Shown one piece after another: positions 7,368 to 15,266 of a stretch of DNA of 28,657 bases. Below the pieces are notes generated by a model. That model worked only from the letters and a program-made list of their open reading frames with translations, ran no database searches and was not told the origin of the DNA. Within the stretch, counting starts at the first letter, position 1. Each line of letters begins with the position of its first letter. This stretch comes from an uncultured Bacteroidales bacterium (lineage in GTDB: Bacteria > Bacteroidota > Bacteroidia > Bacteroidales > UBA3663), in assembly GCA_937899265.1 (NCBI GenBank), contig CALBPV010000119.1:1-28657 (forward strand), given 5' to 3'. The position numbers were made by a program, and so were the translations under genes.

Positions 7368-9977
7368 TCAGATGCCGCAAATCTTCTTGATTTCGGCCAG
7401 CTTGGTGAGTGCCTCGAGAGGTGTCATGTTGTCGGGATTGAGACCTTTGATTTCGTCGCGTATCTGCGAGAGAACAGGGTCGTCGAGCTGGAAGATGGAA
7501 AGCTGGTATCCTTCGGGCAGGTCTTTGGGCGACCGTATCACGTGGGAGGTCGAGGGATTCCCAGCCGAGGCCTGTTGCGACTCCAGTTGTTTCAGCACGT
7601 CGTCGGCTCTCTTCACCACCTCGGGCAACATGCCCGCCAAGCGTGCCACATGGATGCCGAAACTGTGTTCCGAACCTCCGGGCTTGAGTTTGCGGAGGAA
7701 GAGCACCTTGCCGTTCTCTTCCCTTACGGAGACATTCCAGTTCTTGATGCGTGAGAACGACTGCTCCATCTCGTTGAGTTCGTGATAGTGAGTTGCAAAG
7801 AGCATCTTGGGATGGCCTGCCGCTCGCTCGTGGATGTATTCCACAATGCTCCAGGCTATCGAGATGCCGTCGTAGGTCGATGTGCCGCGTCCCAACTCGT
7901 CGAAGAGGATGAGCGACCTTGGCGAGAGATTGTTGAGGATGTTGGATGCTTCGGTCATTTCGACCATGAAGGTTGACTCGCCCAGCGAGATATTGTCGGA
8001 GGCTCCCACGCGGGTGAAGATTTTATCAACGATGCCGATGTGGGCCGAGTCAGCGGGCACAAACGACCCGATGTGGGCCATGAGGGTGATGAGGGCAGTC
8101 TGGCGCAGCAGGGCCGACTTGCCTGCCATATTGGGGCCTGTTATCATCATGATTTGTTGGTGCTCGTTGTCGAGTTGCACATCGTTGGCCACATAGCTTT
8201 CGCCCACGGGCATCTGGCGTTCGATGACGGGATGGCGCCCATAGCGGATGTCTATCACGTAGCTGTCGTCCACGTCGGGACGCACATAGTGATATTTGGC
8301 GGCTACACGGGCGTTGCTGAGCAGACAGTCGAGACGGGCCATAATCTGTGCATCGACCTGGATGAGGGGGATGAAGTCGTCGAGGAAATGTATGAGGTCG
8401 TTGTAGATCCGGGTTTCCAGCACCTGAATCCTTTCTTCGGCGCCGATGATTTTCTCTTCGTATTCCTTGAGTTCCTGCGTGATGTAACGTTCGGCACCCA
8501 CGAGGGTCTGCTTTCGAATCCATTCCTGAGGCACTTTGTCGCGATGGGTGTTGCGCACCTCGATATAATAGCCGAACACCGAATTGTAGGCCACCTTGAG
8601 CGACGGAATCTGATACTGTTCCGAGAGGCTCTGCTGGAGTTGCAGCAGGTAGTCTTTGCCGGAGTAGGCGATTTGGCGCAGCTCGTCCAACTCGGCGTTC
8701 ACGCCTTGTCGGATGATGTCGCCCTTGCCCACTTGGATGGGCGGTTCGGGTTGTATCTCGCGTCCTATCTTGTCGGCCACAGCCTGGCAGGCATTGATTT
8801 GGGAGGCGAGGGTGCGCAGCTGTTCGAGGTCGGCTTCCCGACATGCATCCTGAATGTTCTTGACGGCCAGCAGGGCGGTACGCAGCTGGACAATCTCCCT
8901 CGGATTGGCTCTGCCCACAGCCACTTTGCCCACGATGCGTTCGATATCGCCCACCTGCTTGAGTTCCTCCTGTATGGCAGACGCGCAAACGGGGTCCCGG
9001 AAGAAATAATCGACCATATCCAGTCGCTGACGGATGCTGTCGGTGTGGATGAGCGGGAAGAGCAACCAGCGATGGAGCATGCGTCCGCCCATGGGGGTTG
9101 TGGTGTCGTCGATGATGGAGAGCAGCGAACGTCCGCCCTCGTTCATGGGCTGTACCAATTCCAGACTCCGGATGGTGAAACGGTCGAGTCGCATCCATCC
9201 GTCGCTGTCTATACGGCGTATGGAGGTGATGTGGCGTATGTTCTTGTGCTGTGTGGCATCGAGATAACGCAGAATAGCGCCTGCCGACGTGATGGCGAGC
9301 GGGAGTTCTTCGATGCCGAAGCCTTTGAGGCTCTGTGTCTTGAAGAGGCCCAGGAGCTGATGGAGCGCCGAGTCGTAGGAGAAATAATAGTCGTCGAGCT
9401 CGTAACAGTAGGGTGTGGAAGTGAACTTCTGCTGGTAGAAATCGCGTTTGCCCTTCAGGTACAGCATCTCCTTGGGGGCGTAGTTGTTCACCAGTTTGTC
9501 GATGTAGTCGTAGGCTCCTTCGGCTGCCAGAAACTCGCCTGTCGAGAGGTCGAGGAGGCTCAGACCGGCACGGTCTTTTCCGAAGGTGACGGCGGCCAGG
9601 AAGTTGTTTTCACGGGCGTTGAGCACACTGTCGCCCATTGTCAGGCCGGGCGTGATGAGCTCCGTCACGCCGCGTTTCACGAGTTTCTTGGTCAGTTTGG
9701 GATCTTCGAGTTGTTCGCAGATGGCAACTCGCCTTCCGGCACGCACCAGTTTGGGGAGGTAAGTGTCGAGGGCGTGATAGGGAAAACCGGCCAACGGGGC
9801 TCCGGCACGCGAGGTGAGGGTAATACCCAGGATGTCGTGTGCCTCCTTCGCGTCATCACAGAATGTCTCGTAGAAGTCGCCCACCCTGTAGAGCAACAGC
9901 GCATCGGGGTGCTTCGCCTTCATGTCGAGATATTGCCTTATCAGCGGTTGGTCCTTGAAGTCTTCACTCTTTGCCAT
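7368..9977 (-). CDS. mutS: DNA mismatch repair ATPase MutS
   Basis: MutS binds mismatched or looped DNA and recruits MutL. 869 residues from ATG 9977 (MAKSEDFKD), the usual MutS length. The mismatch-recognition Phe-x-Glu is in GDFYE (Phe35, Glu37). Connector, lever and clamp regions follow. The ABC-type ATPase has Walker A GPNMAGKS (614-621), Walker B LILFDELGRGTST (Asp693-Glu694) and the LFATHYHEL histidine loop. A TTG at 9995 would add six residues, but the ATG gives the conserved start. The gene begins 14 bases inside the end of the RNA methyltransferase gene, so the two are co-transcribed and probably coupled. All functional residues seen are intact. Confidence 0.98.
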   Translation of the reverse strand: MAKSEDFKDQPLIRQYLDMKAKHPDALLLYRVGDFYETFCDDAKEAHDILGITLTSRAGAPLAGFPYHALDTYLPKLVRAGRRVAICEQLEDPKLTKKLVKRGVTELITPGLTMGDSVLNARENNFLAAVTFGKDRAGLSLLDLSTGEFLAAEGAYDYIDKLVNNYAPKEMLYLKGKRDFYQQKFTSTPYCYELDDYYFSYDSALHQLLGLFKTQSLKGFGIEELPLAITSAGAILRYLDATQHKNIRHITSIRRIDSDGWMRLDRFTIRSLELVQPMNEGGRSLLSIIDDTTTPMGGRMLHRWLLFPLIHTDSIRQRLDMVDYFFRDPVCASAIQEELKQVGDIERIVGKVAVGRANPREIVQLRTALLAVKNIQDACREADLEQLRTLASQINACQAVADKIGREIQPEPPIQVGKGDIIRQGVNAELDELRQIAYSGKDYLLQLQQSLSEQYQIPSLKVAYNSVFGYYIEVRNTHRDKVPQEWIRKQTLVGAERYITQELKEYEEKIIGAEERIQVLETRIYNDLIHFLDDFIPLIQVDAQIMARLDCLLSNARVAAKYHYVRPDVDDSYVIDIRYGRHPVIERQMPVGESYVANDVQLDNEHQQIMMITGPNMAGKSALLRQTALITLMAHIGSFVPADSAHIGIVDKIFTRVGASDNISLGESTFMVEMTEASNILNNLSPRSLILFDELGRGTSTYDGISIAWSIVEYIHERAAGHPKMLFATHYHELNEMEQSFSRIKNWNVSVREENGKVLFLRKLKPGGSEHSFGIHVARLAGMLPEVVKRADDVLKQLESQQASAGNPSTSHVIRSPKDLPEGYQLSIFQLDDPVLSQIRDEIKGLNPDNMTPLEALTKLAEIKKICGI

Positions 9978-10506
9978 AATTGTAGTTTTTAGCAAACTCC
10001 CAAATGAGAATACCCGTAGTGACGGCTACGTTCATCGAGTGTTTGGTGCCGTGTTGGGGTATCTCGATGCATCCGTCACAGGCATCCACCACACTCTGCT
10101 GTACGCCGTGCACTTCGTGCCCCATCACGATGGCCCATGGGCAGGAAAAGTCCGGGCGGAAGTCTGCTCCCAGCTTGGTGGAACCCTCACACTGTTCGAT
10201 GGCCATCACGCGATAGCCCTTTGCCTGCAGTTCGCGCACCGCCTCGTGGGTATCTTCGAAGTAACGCCAAGCCACGCTCTCTTCGGCTCCCAATGCCGTC
10301 TTGTGGATTTCCGGCGATGGAGGGGGCGACGAGATGCCACACAGCCAGATTGCCTCCACACGGAAGGCATCCGATGTACGGAACACCGACCCGATATTAT
10401 TGAGTGACCGCACATTGTCCAGCACGACAACAAGCGGCATTTTCTGCGCCTCGTGAAATTCGTCCTTGGAAATGCGGTTCATTTCCAGCATCGTCAATTT
10501 TTTCAT
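9964..10506 (-). CDS. SpoU/TrmH-family RNA 2'-O-methyltransferase
   Basis: 180 residues from ATG 10506 (MKKLTMLEMNR). SPOUT-class methyltransferase that would transfer a methyl group from S-adenosylmethionine to a ribose 2'-OH in tRNA or rRNA. The three SpoU motifs are visible: motif 1 LDNVRSLNNIGSVFRTSDAF with the invariant Asn and Arg, motif 2 AIVMGHEVHGV, and motif 3 IPQHGTKHSMNVAVTTGI with the SAM-binding knot. It has no substrate-binding N-terminal extension, resembling the compact TrmH/TrmL-like enzymes; the exact RNA target cannot be told. The promoter is only a few bases from the ATG, implying a very short leader. It forms an operon with mutS. Confidence 0.92.
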   Translation of the reverse strand: MKKLTMLEMNRISKDEFHEAQKMPLVVVLDNVRSLNNIGSVFRTSDAFRVEAIWLCGISSPPPSPEIHKTALGAEESVAWRYFEDTHEAVRELQAKGYRVMAIEQCEGSTKLGADFRPDFSCPWAIVMGHEVHGVQQSVVDACDGCIEIPQHGTKHSMNVAVTTGILIWEFAKNYNYGKE

Positions 10507-10511
10507 GCTGC

Positions 10512-10542
10512 GAAGATAGCGATTTTTTTTGAAACGGCAAAA
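10512..10542 (-). promoter_or_regulatory. Promoter of the methyltransferase-mutS operon
   Basis: On the minus strand, TTTG, a 19-nt spacer and TATCTTCG (10519-10512; one mismatch to TATCTTTG). It ends five bases before the ATG at 10506, so the mRNA would be leaderless or nearly so. Confidence 0.6.
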
Positions 10543-10686
10543 CAATTCTTCCCGATTAACATTTATTAAATCAACATCCTTCGTTCAACCTTTCAAATTA
10601 CTCTGGAGGAATAACGACAAGCGACGAATTTGTATAAGAACCTAAAATGAGTCGTTGATGCCCTCAACACCCGACGATATGTAGGG

Positions 10687-11967
10687 TCAATCTTTCAGGC
10701 AGCCGATGGGGACAACCAGTACGCCGTCTTCCCGGCGGTAAGCATAAGCACCGACAGCCGTCAATACCATCAGGAAAGAAGGTGCCTTCATGCGTGTTGT
10801 GTCAATCTTGTCAGACAGCCTCTTGAGGTTTTTGGCTCCTTCATCAATCAAAGTGTCGCCTCCTAACTTTATCTCAATCAGACCATAGTTGCCGTTATGT
10901 AAATGAAGCACGGCATCGCATTCAAGTCCGTTGCTGTCGCGATAGTGGAACACATCTCCGCCGAGGGCATCTCCATAAACCCTCAAGTCGCGTACGGCCA
11001 TTGTTTCGAAAATCAGACCGAATGTATTCAGGTCATTCATCAGGTCGGCCGGACCGATGCCGAGCGCTGCTGTGGCTATTGAGGGGTCAATGAAGTAGCG
11101 GGTGTCCGAAGTCCTGATGGCCGCTTTGCTTCGAAGGCTGGGATTCCAAGCCGGCATATCTTCCAACACAAAAATCTTCCTCAGCGCAGAGAGATATGCG
11201 GCCAGGGTGTTCTCGCTCATCGTTTTGTCATCTGTAGCGGAGAGGTCGGCTTGGAGGGTACTGGTCGGCACCTGTCCACCTTGATGTCGGGCATAGCAGC
11301 GGAGCAGTCTGCGGGTGAAAGCAGCATCGCGCGAAACATTGTCAACCCGCGATATGTCATTCTGACAAATGGCTGTGACGTAGTTTTCAGCCAGTTTCAG
11401 GGTCGTAGGTCTGCTCAGACCCAAGGCTCCGGGCCACCCGCCGCGACAAAGAAAGAATGCTATCTCGTCCAGGGTTTGGTTCGGGGAGATGCCTGCTACC
11501 TCTTGTCCGTTGAACAAATCCCCAAGGCTTACGTTGCCATTGGAATCGCCGGATTCCCACAGAGACATGGGTCTCATCGTCAGCCATGCAAAACGTCCCG
11601 TACCAGTATGGCTGAGTATATTGTTGTCGATGGGAACCGCAGAACCTGTAAATATGAAATGCCCCTTCCCGGCACGTCTGTCAACAATGAAACGTGCGGC
11701 ATCCCAAAGTTGGGGGGCTAACTGCCATTCGTCCATCAAGCGCGGAGTGGCTCCTTCCAAAAGCATAGCAGGATTATTCTCTGCCATGAGGAGATAGGCT
11801 TTTTTTTGCAGGGGATTGTCCAGATATATAACACTTTGGGCGATTTGTTCGGCTGTCGTTGTCTTCCCACACCATTTCGGGCCTTGTATCAAAACCATCC
11901 CCGCGGCTTCGAGTTGCTCGCGCAATAATTGGTCTGCGATGCGTTTTTTATATTCTACATTTGCCAT
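10687..11967 (-). CDS. AAA-type ATPase with C-terminal DUF4143 domain
   Basis: 426 residues. The N-terminal half is an AAA ATPase: Walker A GPKWCGKT (29-36) and Walker B LMDEWQ (Asp79-Glu80), followed by FIFTGSAVP as sensor-like segment. The C-terminal half matches DUF4143, ending in a region resembling the PD-(D/E)xK fold: FETMAVRDLRVYG, then LECDAVLHL and LIEIKLGG. Such proteins are widespread, often present in many copies in Bacteroidota and archaea, and their role is unknown; links to defence or to DNA transactions have been suggested but cannot be tested here. It is monocistronic with its own consensus promoter, and no partner gene sits beside it. All ATPase residues are present. Confidence 0.88.
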   Translation of the reverse strand: MANVEYKKRIADQLLREQLEAAGMVLIQGPKWCGKTTTAEQIAQSVIYLDNPLQKKAYLLMAENNPAMLLEGATPRLMDEWQLAPQLWDAARFIVDRRAGKGHFIFTGSAVPIDNNILSHTGTGRFAWLTMRPMSLWESGDSNGNVSLGDLFNGQEVAGISPNQTLDEIAFFLCRGGWPGALGLSRPTTLKLAENYVTAICQNDISRVDNVSRDAAFTRRLLRCYARHQGGQVPTSTLQADLSATDDKTMSENTLAAYLSALRKIFVLEDMPAWNPSLRSKAAIRTSDTRYFIDPSIATAALGIGPADLMNDLNTFGLIFETMAVRDLRVYGDALGGDVFHYRDSNGLECDAVLHLHNGNYGLIEIKLGGDTLIDEGAKNLKRLSDKIDTTRMKAPSFLMVLTAVGAYAYRREDGVLVVPIGCLKD

Positions 11968-11997
11968 AAGAAAACATCAGTAATTGATTGTCGGGTG

Positions 11998-12027
11998 CAA
12001 AGATACAAATTATTTTTTAAATAACAA
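11998..12027 (-). promoter_or_regulatory. Promoter of the AAA/DUF4143 gene
   Basis: On the minus strand, TTG, a 19-nt spacer and TATCTTTG (12005-11998), 31 bases before the ATG at 11967. Confidence 0.75.
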
Positions 12028-12074
12028 GGGGCGGGGACGAAAAAATCAGTAATTTAGGCAAAAAATGTGTTTTA

Positions 12075-12212
12075 TTGTGGCAGTTGAGGATTTTTTATTG
12101 TGGCAGTTGAGGGTTTTTCGTTGTGGCAGTTGAGGATTTTTTGTTGTGGCAGTTGAGGATTTTTTATTGTGGCAGTTGGGGATTTTTTGTTGTGGCAGTT
12201 GAGGATTTTTGG
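12075..12212. repeat. 23-bp tandem repeat, six copies, abutting the era stop codon
   Basis: Six head-to-tail units of exactly 23 bp start at 12075, 12098, 12121, 12144, 12167 and 12190. The plus-strand consensus is TTGTGGCAGTTGAGGATTTT followed by TTR. Variation is limited to the last bases and to single changes (GAGGG in unit 2, GGGGA in unit 5). The array ends one base from the era stop codon, so the era mRNA carries it as its 3' end. It has no spacers and is not a CRISPR array. Near-identity of units suggests recent expansion. Confidence 0.95.
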
Positions 12213-12213
12213 C

Positions 12214-13098
12214 TTATTCCGGATTGTATCCGAAGCGGTTGAGGTCGCGGAGGTTGTTTCGCCAGTCTTTCTCGACTTTGACAAAGAAGCGGAGCATGAC
12301 CTTTTTGCCGAAGAAGGCTTCGATGTCCTTGCGGGCGAGGGTTCCGACGCGCTTGAGGGCTGCGCCGCCCTTTCCGATGATGATTCCCTTCTGGCTGTCG
12401 CGTTCAACGTATATAATGGCCTGGATATTGATTATCTTCTCTTCCTCCTTGAAGAGTTCTACCTCGACCTCGGTGGAGTAGGGGATTTCCTTGTCGTAGG
12501 TGAGGAGGATTTTTTCGCGAATGATTTCGGTGACGAAGAAACGGGCAGGCCTGTCGGTGAGAGCGTCCTTGTCGAAATAGGGGGGACACTCGGGCAGCAA
12601 TTCGCCGATGCGTTTTACAAGCAAGTCGGTGTTAATCTTGCGGAGGGCGCAGATGGGCACAATCTCGGCGCGGGGCAGACGTTCGTGCCACAGGGAGACC
12701 AGTTCCTCGAGTTCCTGCTGGGAGGAGAGGAGGTCCATCTTGTTAATGACCACAATGACGGGTGTCTCCATACGGGAAACACTGGCCACGAAGTCGCTGT
12801 TCTTGTCCCACGTCTCGACCGTATCGGTCACGTAGAGCAGGATGTCGGCGTCGGTGAGGGCACTTTGGGAGAATGCCAGCATCGACTCTTGGAGTTTGTA
12901 GTTGGGTTTGAGTACACCGGGTGTGTCGGAATAGACAATCTGCATGTCGGGCGTATTGACGATGCCCATGATGCGATGGCGGGTGGTCTGCGCCTTCGAT
13001 GTGATAATCGAAATGCGCTCACCCACCAGCGAGTTCATGAGTGTCGATTTGCCCACATTGGGGTTGCCGACGATATTGACGAAACCGGACTTGTGCAC
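12214..13098 (-). CDS. era: Ribosome-assembly GTPase Era
   Basis: Era binds the 3' end of 16S rRNA during 30S subunit maturation. 294 residues, normal length. The GTPase domain has G1 GNPNVGKS (11-18), the G2 region with TTRHR (38-42), G3 DTPG (58-61) and G4 NKMD (119-122). The G5 segment reads ICALRK where Ser-Ala is usual, so Cys replaces Ser. The C-terminal KH domain has the GKGG loop (242-245), then LKRVGTLARKDIE. It starts 13 bp after fabH and shares its promoter. Its stop codon is joined to the 23-bp repeat array. In many Bacteroidales a second GTPase gene (der) follows era; here an unrelated ATPase gene lies beyond the array instead. Confidence 0.97.
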   Translation of the reverse strand: MHKSGFVNIVGNPNVGKSTLMNSLVGERISIITSKAQTTRHRIMGIVNTPDMQIVYSDTPGVLKPNYKLQESMLAFSQSALTDADILLYVTDTVETWDKNSDFVASVSRMETPVIVVINKMDLLSSQQELEELVSLWHERLPRAEIVPICALRKINTDLLVKRIGELLPECPPYFDKDALTDRPARFFVTEIIREKILLTYDKEIPYSTEVEVELFKEEEKIINIQAIIYVERDSQKGIIIGKGGAALKRVGTLARKDIEAFFGKKVMLRFFVKVEKDWRNNLRDLNRFGYNPE

Positions 13099-13111
13099 GA
13101 AGTATGAAGTT

Positions 13112-14110
13112 TCAGATGACGCAGTCGGCCCACTTGAGAATCATGGAGCCGTAGGTGAAGCCGGAGCCGAAGGCGGCGAGCAGAATCGTGTCGCCCTTGT
13201 GGAGTTTGCCTTCCTGAGCGGCCGTATGGAGCGCAATGGGGATGGAGGCGGAAGAGGTGTTGCCTACCTTCTCGATGTTGCAGATGACTTTCTCCTCCGA
13301 CACGCCCACGTACTGGCGTACTGCGTCGATGATGCGTTTGTTGGCCTGATGGGTGCACACCCAGTCGATGTCCTCGAGGGTGAGGTTGTTCTTCTGCATG
13401 ATTTCGCCGGCAGTCTGGGTCATCATGGTGACGGCATTTTTGAAGACGTAGCGTCCGTCCTGATAGATGTAGCTCCACTTGTCGTCCACAGTCTGGTGGG
13501 AGGGGACATTGACAGAGCCGCCGGCCTTGAGGATGAGGTGCTCGTTGCCGGCACCGTTGGTGTAGAGCACAGCATCCTGCACGCCGAGAGAATCGTCGTC
13601 GGTGGGCTCGACCAAAGCGGCTGCGCCGCCGTCGCCGAAGAGGGGACAGGTGGAACGGTCGGTATAATCGACGAAAGAGGAGCACTTCTCGGCCTGACAG
13701 ATGATGATTTTCTTATAGAGACCGGCTTCGATGAAAGCGCGGGCCTGATTGAGGTTGAAGAGGAAGCCCGAACAGGCGGCCTGGATATCGTATGCCATCG
13801 CATGGCGGATGTCGCAGGCATCGCAGATGATAGCGGCGGTGGAAGGCCAGCGGTAGTCGGGGGCAGAAGAGGCGCAGATGAAACAATCGACCTCTTCGGG
13901 CCGGGTGCCCGTCTTCTCGAGAAGTTCCTTCACGGCCGGGATGGCGAGGGCGGAACTGCCTGCGTGGGGATCTTTGAGGATGTGGCGTTCCTTGATGCCG
14001 ACTCGGGTGGTAATCCACTCATCGTTGGTGTCAACCATTTGGGAGAGTTCGTCGTTGGTGAGCACATAATCGGGCAGATAATGCGTCAGACCGGTGATAG
14101 CAGCTTTCAT
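13112..14110 (-). CDS. fabH: 3-oxoacyl-[ACP] synthase III (FabH)
   Basis: FabH condenses an acyl-CoA primer with malonyl-ACP to start type II fatty-acid synthesis in the cytoplasm. 332 residues, full length. The catalytic triad is present: Cys113 in DIQAACSGFLF, His254 in VCTHQANKRI and Asn284 in GNTSSASIP. The N-terminal DTNDEWITTRVGIKERHI block is typical. The gene lies between rpmF and era and has its own consensus promoter, so it can be expressed apart from rpmF. Chain-length preference (acetyl or branched primers) cannot be read from the motifs. Confidence 0.97.
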   Translation of the reverse strand: MKAAITGLTHYLPDYVLTNDELSQMVDTNDEWITTRVGIKERHILKDPHAGSSALAIPAVKELLEKTGTRPEEVDCFICASSAPDYRWPSTAAIICDACDIRHAMAYDIQAACSGFLFNLNQARAFIEAGLYKKIIICQAEKCSSFVDYTDRSTCPLFGDGGAAALVEPTDDDSLGVQDAVLYTNGAGNEHLILKAGGSVNVPSHQTVDDKWSYIYQDGRYVFKNAVTMMTQTAGEIMQKNNLTLEDIDWVCTHQANKRIIDAVRQYVGVSEEKVICNIEKVGNTSSASIPIALHTAAQEGKLHKGDTILLAAFGSGFTYGSMILKWADCVI

Positions 14111-14151
14111 TATTTATAGAATTTTAATGTTTTGAATCGTAAATGGGTTCA

Positions 14152-14182
14152 CAAAGATAGACAAAAAAAAGCAAATCCCCAA
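14152..14182 (-). promoter_or_regulatory. Promoter of fabH-era
   Basis: On the minus strand, TTG (14182-14180), a 20-nt spacer and TATCTTTG (14159-14152), about 40 nt before the fabH ATG. Together with the terminator after rpmF it separates the two units. Confidence 0.7.
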
Positions 14183-14283
14183 CGGCGGAGTGATTTATTA
14201 ACATTCGTTAGGGATTCTCTCGGACGTTCCGGTTGCTTTTGTGGTCGGTATTAACAGATTTTATGCTTTCGGGCAAAAATGAA

Positions 14284-14318
14284 CAAAAGAAAAACGGCTT
14301 CCGCAAGGGAAACCGTTT
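14284..14318 (-). terminator. Intrinsic terminator after rpmF
   Basis: An 11-bp stem (14318-14308 with 14302-14292, one G-U pair) around a 5-nt loop, followed on the minus strand by TTCTTTTG. It starts eight bases after the rpmF stop codon. Confidence 0.8.
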
Positions 14319-14326
14319 AGCTGTTC

Positions 14327-14512
14327 TCAGAGGGCTGCCTCCTTTTCGATAGCGAGCTTTCCGCGATAGTAGCCACATTCGGGGCATACTGTGTGGGAAA
14401 GATGCCAACTTCCGCAGTTGGGACATACTACGATGGCAGGAACGACTGCCTTGTCATGCGTACGACGCTTGGCGGTACGCGTGTTTGATTGTCTTCTTTT
14501 AGGATGTGCCAT
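14327..14512 (-). CDS. rpmF: 50S ribosomal protein L32
   Basis: 61 residues. The N-terminus MAHPKRRQSNTRTAKRR is characteristic of L32, and the zinc-binding type with two CxxC pairs is present (VCPNCG and VCPECG), so this is the zinc-containing C+ form. It follows the DUF177 gene in the widely conserved DUF177-rpmF pair and ends at an intrinsic terminator. A short GGGCA/TGCCC hairpin lies between the two genes (about 14562-14577). Confidence 0.97.
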   Translation of the reverse strand: MAHPKRRQSNTRTAKRRTHDKAVVPAIVVCPNCGSWHLSHTVCPECGYYRGKLAIEKEAAL

Positions 14513-14585
14513 TTTGAAATATTTTTTAATTAATTCTTTCTATATATAATAATGTACGCGCGGGCAGTGTTTGCCCCGAGAGTAC

Positions 14586-15137
14586 TTACTCGTCGGAATC
14601 CCCGTCGCGAAGATTCCTAAGCGCATTCCATCGGGGGTCGGACATGCCGTCGTCTCCGAAGGAGGTGTCCTCGTCGGGCGCATCCTCCACGAGGTGCTGC
14701 GAGAGTTTGGACGTCATTTCCTTGTTGCAGAATCCATAAGGATGGACGTGCTTGACAGGGATAGCCAAAACGGTGAATTCGTAGAGGAACCAGGAGACGT
14801 TGATGGCTCCGGGATCTTCGGGCACAATGACGATATTGTCGCCGTCGTCGCTGAACTCCTTGCCGAAGCGGACGATGAGGTCGGCGGATGTCGTTATGGG
14901 CTGTTGCATCTCTTCGAGGCAGCGGTCGCAAATGACCACAACCTTACCGTCAATGGTGAAACGGAGTGCCGACTCTTTGTCGTTCTTGTTCACCGTGACG
15001 ACGGCTTTGAGGTCGCCCTTCTGAATCTCCTCCTCTCCGATGAGCGCGAAGAACGCGTTGTCGAGGTGAAATTCAAATTCGCTCGTTCCCAACGGAAGGG
15101 TCTTGAGCGGAATGTTATATGCGTCAAATTTTCCCAT
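14586..15137 (-). CDS. DUF177 (YceD-like) protein
   Basis: 183 residues, the usual size for the DUF177/YceD family linked to 23S rRNA accumulation and nearly always encoded just upstream of rpmF. The characteristic CDRCLE pair of cysteines lies near residue 75, inside VVVICDRCLEEMQQP, followed by a beta-rich segment and an acidic C-terminus (EDAPDEDTSFGDD). It is the first gene of the unit, directly behind a consensus promoter. The role in ribosome assembly is known for homologues in other bacteria and inferred here from family and neighbour. Confidence 0.9.
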   Translation of the reverse strand: MGKFDAYNIPLKTLPLGTSEFEFHLDNAFFALIGEEEIQKGDLKAVVTVNKNDKESALRFTIDGKVVVICDRCLEEMQQPITTSADLIVRFGKEFSDDGDNIVIVPEDPGAINVSWFLYEFTVLAIPVKHVHPYGFCNKEMTSKLSQHLVEDAPDEDTSFGDDGMSDPRWNALRNLRDGDSDE

Positions 15138-15166
15138 ATTCGGCTAAAAATGCGCTAAATCGGCTG

Positions 15167-15198
15167 CAAAGATAGCAAAAATTTTTCATTCCACCAAA
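15167..15198 (-). promoter_or_regulatory. Promoter of DUF177-rpmF
   Basis: On the minus strand, TTTG, a 20-nt spacer and TATCTTTG (15174-15167), 29 bases before the ATG at 15137. Confidence 0.75.
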
Positions 15199-15266
15199 CT
15201 TTTGGTGCATAAAATTGCATTAAAATCTTCAAAACAAGTGATTTTGCAATGTTGACCCATTAAATT

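Noticed and set aside
8040..9992. 650-codon open frame on the plus strand opposite mutS
   Set aside because: It is the antisense shadow of a fully motif-supported MutS; the conceptual protein has shadow-type composition (rich in His, Val, Gly) and no domain.
9978..9995. TTG start for MutS six codons upstream
   Set aside because: The ATG at 9977 gives the conserved MutS N-terminus and lies closer to the end of the upstream gene.
12075..12212. Possible CRISPR array
   Set aside because: Units are contiguous with period 23 and no unique spacers; no cas genes in the window.
12072..12407. 111-codon minus-strand frame through the 23-bp repeat
   Set aside because: It overlaps era in another frame and its repeated C-terminus only reflects translation of the minisatellite.
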